The notes beneath the pieces were generated by a model. That model saw only the letters and a list, made by a program, of their open reading frames with translations. It did not search any database and had not been told where the DNA came from. The translations under genes and the position numbers were made by a program. A DNA stretch of 35,892 nt from Candidatus Gastranaerophilales bacterium (GTDB lineage: Bacteria; Cyanobacteriota; Vampirovibrionia; Gastranaerophilales; Gastranaerophilaceae): NCBI GenBank assembly GCA_944324165.1, contig CALUVG010000019.1, forward strand, positions 1 through 35,892. The letters are read 5' to 3'. Positions within the stretch are counted from its first letter, which is position 1, and each line of letters begins with the position of its first letter. Positions 31,721 through 35,892 of the stretch are shown here, in pieces.

Positions 31721-31949
31721 TTTCTTCTACAAATTCCAGTTTAAACCCGAGAATTTGACAAATATAGCCCATTTCATATAGTTTAAGTTTGTTTTGCGCA
31801 AGACGGTAATTTAGATTTTGTGGTGAGTAGTATTTATCACTCACTTCGGACAATTTTTCCGCAAGCATCTTCATTGTCCAAGCTTTTTTTGAAAGCATAA
31901 TTTTTACTTCTTTTCTTGCATCAATTTTTTTGAATGAATCGCTTTGCAT
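31713..31949 (-). CDS. small Cro/CI-like HTH protein
   Basis: From ATG 31949 the product has 78 residues. RKEVKIMLSKKAWTMKMLAEKLSEVSDKYYSPQNLNYRLAQNKLKLYEMGYICQILGFKLEFVE follows the arrangement of phage-type XRE/Cro HTH domains, with a helix pair (TMKMLAEKL, then SPQNLNYRLAQNKLKLYEM) and a closing strand. The frame opens 14 codons earlier, but those residues (YKYYYLYNLVI) lie over the promoter region of the divergent pilin-like gene. No ribosome site is seen, and TATAAT-like bases sit just ahead of the ATG. By position it is the candidate regulator of the second pilin-like gene. Confidence 0.6.
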   Translation of the reverse strand: MQSDSFKKIDARKEVKIMLSKKAWTMKMLAEKLSEVSDKYYSPQNLNYRLAQNKLKLYEMGYICQILGFKLEFVEEIN

Positions 31950-31984
31950 AATAACTAAATTATATAAGTAATAATATTTATATA

Positions 31985-32013
31985 TTGACAAAACAAAAGA
32001 ATTGTTGCATTAT
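31985..32013 (+). promoter_or_regulatory. promoter of the second pilin-like gene
   Basis: TTGACA (31985-31990) and CATTAT (32008-32013) are spaced by 17 bp, about 60 nt before the start codon. Confidence 0.6.
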
Positions 32014-32073
32014 TAAAAGTATATTTTTATAAATAAAAAAATACTTTTATAAATTTGAAGGAGAATAAGAATT

Positions 32074-32739
32074 ATGAACAGAGAAAGAGACAACGTGTTA
32101 AGAGTAGTAAAACAGAATAGTGAATTAGTTAGCAGAGGATTTACCGTGGCTGAAGGGTTGATAGTTGCAGCTGTTATTGGTGTAGTTGCAGCTTTATTTA
32201 CTGTACCTGCTTTTGTGCATGAGGAGCAGGTAAATAAAAAGATAGAAGGTGTAAATTGTATTGTCAAACTTGCCGATGGGGCTTGTATAAACAAGATATT
32301 ATCACCGGATAAGGATTATGCTCCGATAAATAAAACAGAATGTGAACAGGCAGTTTTAGATGGAAAACTTGGTATAAAAAGCTGTAAATATGATAAAGAT
32401 TACTGGGCTGGCGCGGTAAAAGCCTGCGGAGGAATTGATAAAATGCTGACAATGCAGCAATTAGGCGAGCTTGCAGCATATTTGTATAATTATTCCGGTA
32501 CAATAAAAGCACGGAAAGATGTAGCGGATGATGCCGGTTATAAATTAGATTTAGAAAAAGCTGAGAAGTTTTTAGCAGCCTCTCCATATGGTGAAAGATT
32601 AAAAGAATTCTATGTATGGTCAGCACAAGAGGATGACGATATGTACGGATATGCCCGTTATTTTATGGCAGATGGTACTTATTGGTTTGAGAACGCAAGA
32701 GAACTCAATACCAGATTAGCTGTATGTATTGATAATTAG
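32074..32739 (+). CDS. pilin-like protein, short paralogue with a fixed C-lectin tip
   Basis: The 221-residue protein has a prepilin-type N-terminus (cleavage expected in SRG/FTVAEGLIVAAVIGVVAALF) and then the same C-terminal domain as the product of 16315-17454: DYAPINKTECEQAV, DYWAGAVKACGGIDKMLTMQQLGELAAYLYNYS, FYVWSAQE, YARYF, TYW and RLAVCI. It lacks the ~190-residue middle region of its paralogue. Its last 35 codons include only about 6 ending in C, so this tip appears not to be under diversification. AGGAGA precedes the ATG. Its conserved cysteines fit oxidative folding. Confidence 0.85.
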   Translation: MNRERDNVLRVVKQNSELVSRGFTVAEGLIVAAVIGVVAALFTVPAFVHEEQVNKKIEGVNCIVKLADGACINKILSPDKDYAPINKTECEQAVLDGKLGIKSCKYDKDYWAGAVKACGGIDKMLTMQQLGELAAYLYNYSGTIKARKDVADDAGYKLDLEKAEKFLAASPYGERLKEFYVWSAQEDDDMYGYARYFMADGTYWFENARELNTRLAVCIDN

Positions 32740-32801
32740 TTCTATTTTTTCGCTCTAATTCTTTATATATGAACAGAGTTTGATGCAATTATTAAAAAAA
32801 T

Positions 32802-32850
32802 ATTTCTCCTGATTGAAAACTTCTTTATTATAATCAGGAGAAATTTTATA
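32802..32850 (+). terminator. terminator of the second pilin-like gene
   Basis: atttctcctgatt (32802-32814) pairs with aatcaggagaaat (32832-32844), 13 bp, followed by tttatatt. Confidence 0.8.
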
Positions 32851-32913
32851 TTGAAGATTTTTATTAAATATATTTAATCTGTTTTTTGCGCTGCAAGCGG
32901 TATTGAAGTAAGA

Positions 32914-33786
32914 CTAAACTTTCTGGAATATCATTACGTATTCATGTTTGAACACATAAAATCCGCCTGCAAGTGCACGATAACGCCATAAATTTGCATT
33001 TTTACCTTTTGCGCGTTCATTGCCCTGCATATCTTTTATTATAATAGCTTTGGTTATAAATCCTAATTCGTTCATTCTTCTCATACATTCAAAGCCAAGC
33101 GGAATATGTTGAGAATGTGCATATTTATCACCGATGATTAATGCTGCAAATCTGCCTTTTTCAAGCAAGTCATAACCATTTTTAGCCACTTTTTTAAACA
33201 ATTCATAGAATTCTTCTGTTGTGGCACAGTTTGATAAATCTTCTTTTTTATCTGAAAATTTAATAATATCATCATATGGCGGATGCAGTATTAAAAGCTG
33301 CGCTTTTTCTTCCCCCATAATCTCAAGTCTTGCCTGAATTTTTTCCTTTGCAAGTTCACTGGCTGAGTCTGCACAAATAATGTTTACATCCGTAACAAGT
33401 TGTTTCGGGGTGAATTTTTCAGAAACTTTCTCGGCTAAATCGTCTTTTAATTCAACACCTATACACCTTCTGTGCATATTGACAGCCTCAATACCAGATG
33501 TTCCTGAACCAAAAAATAAATCAAGCACTATATCGTTTTTTTTAGTAAATCTTTCATAAATTTGTTGTGCGATTTGCGGAATATAATTACCGTGGTATTC
33601 GTTTGAATGTCCGCCTTCTTTTAGTCTGGATGGAAATTCCCACAAAGTATCAGTTTTTACATGACTGTAATCTCTCCACTGTTTAAGATTTATATCGTTG
33701 TATTTGGTCGTTTTGACCGGCTGTACAACTTGTAAATCTGCTTTTTTAACCGGTTTTAACTTTGTGTTTATTTTTGCTCTTGCCAC
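32914..33786 (-). CDS. orphan DNA adenine/cytosine-N4 methyltransferase
   Basis: The 290-residue protein contains a SAM-binding motif I (DLFFGSGTSGIEA, about 89-101) and a catalytic motif IV of the form LILHPPYDDIIKF (HPPY at 168-171, where DPPY or SPPY is common). FPSRLKEGGHSNEYHGNYIPQIAQQI before motif I looks like motif X, giving the order X-I-IV. Late pieces IIGDKYAHSQHIPLGFECMRRM and NERAKGKNANLWRYRALAGGFYVFKHEYVMIF are typical of N6/N4 amino-methyltransferases. No restriction endonuclease gene is nearby, so it is an orphan, perhaps regulatory. It is divergent from mutL. The recognition site cannot be read from sequence. Confidence 0.8.
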   Translation of the reverse strand: MARAKINTKLKPVKKADLQVVQPVKTTKYNDINLKQWRDYSHVKTDTLWEFPSRLKEGGHSNEYHGNYIPQIAQQIYERFTKKNDIVLDLFFGSGTSGIEAVNMHRRCIGVELKDDLAEKVSEKFTPKQLVTDVNIICADSASELAKEKIQARLEIMGEEKAQLLILHPPYDDIIKFSDKKEDLSNCATTEEFYELFKKVAKNGYDLLEKGRFAALIIGDKYAHSQHIPLGFECMRRMNELGFITKAIIIKDMQGNERAKGKNANLWRYRALAGGFYVFKHEYVMIFQKV

Positions 33787-33919
33787 GTGTATGTTCTCCC
33801 CATAATCAAATCTATAGAGGTATTTTATAGAAATGTTTCAAATTTGTAATCAAACATTTAGATGAATTTGTGTTTGTCCTAAAATTTTAGGTATAAATAC
33901 GAGATTTTCGGGGTGAAAA

Positions 33920-35746
33920 ATGGCAAGAATTAAACAGTTATCAAAGCATTTAATAAATCAAATTGCAGCAGGTGAAGTTATTGAACGGCCGGCATCTGTA
34001 GTAAAAGAACTTGTTGAAAACTCTATTGATGCCGGTGCAACAAGAATAAGTATTGAAACAGCAAATGATTGCAGAGATATTCGTGTTGCAGATAACGGAT
34101 CCGGTATTCATCCCGATGATATAATGCTGGCTTTTTCAAAACACGCAACCAGTAAAATTGCGAGTGATGAAGACTTATATTCCATTACAACTTTAGGGTT
34201 TCGTGGTGAGGCGCTGTCAAGTATTATTTCAATTGCAAAGCTTACCTGTACAACACGTACAAAAGACTTTGAGACAGGTACAAAAGTAAAATGCGAAAAT
34301 TCAGAGGTTACAAAAGTCGAAACAGGATGTGCGATAGGTACGATTATGGACGTAAAAGATTTGTTTTATAATCTCCCGGCGCGTCTGAAGTTTTTGAGAA
34401 ATCCAAATACTGAATTTTCATATATACAGGAGCTTGTACAGTCTCTTGCCATTGCGCATCCTGAGGTTTCAATTGAACTGAAAAAAAATGGCAAAACAAT
34501 GTTAAAAACATCCGGTGATGATTATCTGCTTCAAACGATAAAAGAAATATATTCAGCGGATGTCACTTCGCATATGAAAGAAATATTACGCGAGGATGCA
34601 GAATTTGGACTAAAAATCTCCGGTTATGTTACAACGCCAGATTTTACAAGATCAAGCAAAAAAGGATATCATACCTTTATAAATTCCAGAATCGTAAAAT
34701 GTCCGATATTTCAAAAAGCTATAGATACAGCTTATAAAAGTTTGATAGCAAGCGGTAAATATCCTCTTGTTGTTTTGAATCTGGAAATTCCTCCGCAGGA
34801 TGTTGATGTTAATGTGCACCCGACTAAAAAAGAAGTGCGTTATAAAAATATCAACCAGATTTTTAATTTTATAATATCTGCAATTCAGGGCGGGTTGTCT
34901 AATTACAATACAGCCATGGCAGTAAGCAGTTTTTATTCACGTGAGTCTTCTACTGCGGAAGAAAAAACAACCATGAATTTTCAAGATACTTTTTCACTGC
35001 CTGCATCACTAACTTATGAACCGCAAAATACAGCAGAACAATCTGCAGCAACTTTTGACTTTCCGCGGCAAGATGATGATACCGTCTATTTTTCAGATTT
35101 AAAAAATGATGAGTCAAAAACTTCTGTTGCTCAAAATTATGAAAAGCCATCTCAAAAACAGTTTTTCTCCTATGAAGAGGTCAAACCTCAGGAGGAAGAA
35201 AATATAATCGGGCAGTATAAAAACACGTATATTTTGATAGAAAAAGAAGACGGTTTAGAAATTGTTGACCAGCATATTGCGGAAGAGCGTTATATTTATG
35301 AAAAATTAAAAAGCCAGAAGGAGCCTGCATCTCAGCTTTTATTTTTATCAGATCCTGTGTCTGTGACCCCTAGTGAGGCAGAGCTTATTAAAGAAAATAT
35401 GGACAAATTTGAAAAATTTGGTTATGGTCTGGAATTTACAAAGGAAAACGAAGTGACATTCCGTAAAGTACCGCAGATGATAGCGAAAGTAAATCCGCGG
35501 GAAATTCTTGCCGATATTTTTGCCAATATAGAAGGTGATATTGATAATCTGGAAGAAAAGATATTAATAACAACCTCCTGCAAAGCCTCGGTAAAAGCCG
35601 GTCAAAAGCTGGCAATATGGCAAATGCAGGAGATTATCAAAAACTGGCGGACAACAAAAATGCCTTATACTTGTCCACACGGGCGTCCTATCACAAAGAC
35701 GATTCCACACAAACAAATTGCCGGATTTTTTCAAAGAAACCAGTAA
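33920..35746 (+). CDS. mutL: DNA mismatch repair protein MutL
   Basis: The N-terminal GHKL ATPase is intact: LINQIAAGEVIERPASVVKELVENSIDAG, RVADNGSGI, TLGFRGEALSSI and FYNLPARLKFL. A charged, disordered linker (about 330-430) leads to the C-terminal domain with DQHIAEERYIYEKL (a DQHA-x2-E-x4-E-type endonuclease site with Ile for Ala, about residue 449), SCKASVKAGQ, CPHGRP and a terminal FQR. It should therefore be an endonuclease-type MutL, as in bacteria without MutH. Length (608) is normal. No mutS is in view. The stop codon coincides with the start of a dispersed-repeat flank. Confidence 0.96.
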   Translation: MARIKQLSKHLINQIAAGEVIERPASVVKELVENSIDAGATRISIETANDCRDIRVADNGSGIHPDDIMLAFSKHATSKIASDEDLYSITTLGFRGEALSSIISIAKLTCTTRTKDFETGTKVKCENSEVTKVETGCAIGTIMDVKDLFYNLPARLKFLRNPNTEFSYIQELVQSLAIAHPEVSIELKKNGKTMLKTSGDDYLLQTIKEIYSADVTSHMKEILREDAEFGLKISGYVTTPDFTRSSKKGYHTFINSRIVKCPIFQKAIDTAYKSLIASGKYPLVVLNLEIPPQDVDVNVHPTKKEVRYKNINQIFNFIISAIQGGLSNYNTAMAVSSFYSRESSTAEEKTTMNFQDTFSLPASLTYEPQNTAEQSAATFDFPRQDDDTVYFSDLKNDESKTSVAQNYEKPSQKQFFSYEEVKPQEEENIIGQYKNTYILIEKEDGLEIVDQHIAEERYIYEKLKSQKEPASQLLFLSDPVSVTPSEAELIKENMDKFEKFGYGLEFTKENEVTFRKVPQMIAKVNPREILADIFANIEGDIDNLEEKILITTSCKASVKAGQKLAIWQMQEIIKNWRTTKMPYTCPHGRPITKTIPHKQIAGFFQRNQ

Positions 35747-35892
35747 AAAGGTGGGCACGAGGAAAAGGCACTAAGGCACTAAGGAGTTAATAAAGACGTT
35801 AAGACTATAAGACGTGTCTTGGATTTGCCTGTCGCATCGTTCGCGAATAACGAGTACGCTTACGCTTTAACTCTTCGCTCACTCGCTCTCCA
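35745..35892 (+). repeat. dispersed element copy D, cut by the window end
   Basis: It begins at the mutL stop with aaaaaggtgggca, continues through the octamer array (ggcactaa, ggcactaa, ggagttaa, taaagacg) and enters the core at ggatttgc (35821-35828). The visible core is nearly identical to copy A up to base 35892. Confidence 0.85.

Overview
The window is AT-rich chromosomal bacterial DNA, about one-third GC by eye, and contains no phage or transposase gene. The gene mix points to an uncultured, cyanobacteria-related lineage such as Melainabacteria/Vampirovibrionia (Gastranaerophilales). The reasons are SepF next to a YggS protein, a VKOR-DsbA fusion, an RpaB-like response regulator, pilin-like proteins with an 'A/FTLAE' or 'G/FTVAE' start, and several lineage-type orphans sharing an N-terminal [VI]-x-F-x-G peptide. 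This assignment is inference; no rRNA or tRNA is present.

Layout. 1-420: duplicated GC-rich repeat DNA without a gene. 424-1029: a small toxin-antitoxin pair whose toxin seems to lack a start codon. 1044-4122 (-): gcvT-gcvH-gcvPA-DUF4186, a glycine cleavage operon with no gcvPB in view. 4283-8488 (-): a 1401-residue GH13 enzyme. 8643-9911: ahcY. 10104-11861: a tiny LuxR-type HTH gene, then about 1.5 kb of dispersed repeats, including two 173-bp palindromic elements and a run of 14 C. 11862-15835 (-): sepF, yggS, a CxxCxxCC protein, queH and VKOR-DsbA. 15994-17454: an XRE regulator divergent from a pilin-like protein with a C-lectin-like tip; then another repeat cluster and a 51-residue HTH gene.

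18190-21744 is an accessory, effector-like island: a matrixin-like Zn protease, a small NFTG protein, an R-S-E ADP-ribosyltransferase, a protein with GMVDY repeats and a GNAT-like protein. Two of its transcription units share one promoter module. 21834-28394 is mostly housekeeping (spmAB, rpsP, speD/speH, response regulator, era) mixed with small orphans. 28509-35746 carries a signal-peptide/TM protein, a sugar-binding lipoprotein, a second pilin-like paralogue, an orphan DNA methyltransferase and mutL. The window ends inside a fourth copy of the dispersed element.

The most interesting signal is the 3' end of the pilin-like gene at 16315-17454. Its last ~33 codons switch to NNC codons inside a DUF1566-like C-lectin fold, and an 11-bp hairpin lies just downstream. 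That is what a diversity-generating retroelement (DGR) variable region looks like. No reverse transcriptase or template repeat is in the window, so it would be a remote target. A second theme is the short N-terminal [VI]xFxG peptide in five otherwise unrelated proteins, including the ADP-ribosyltransferase and the GH13 enzyme, which could be a lineage-specific tag.
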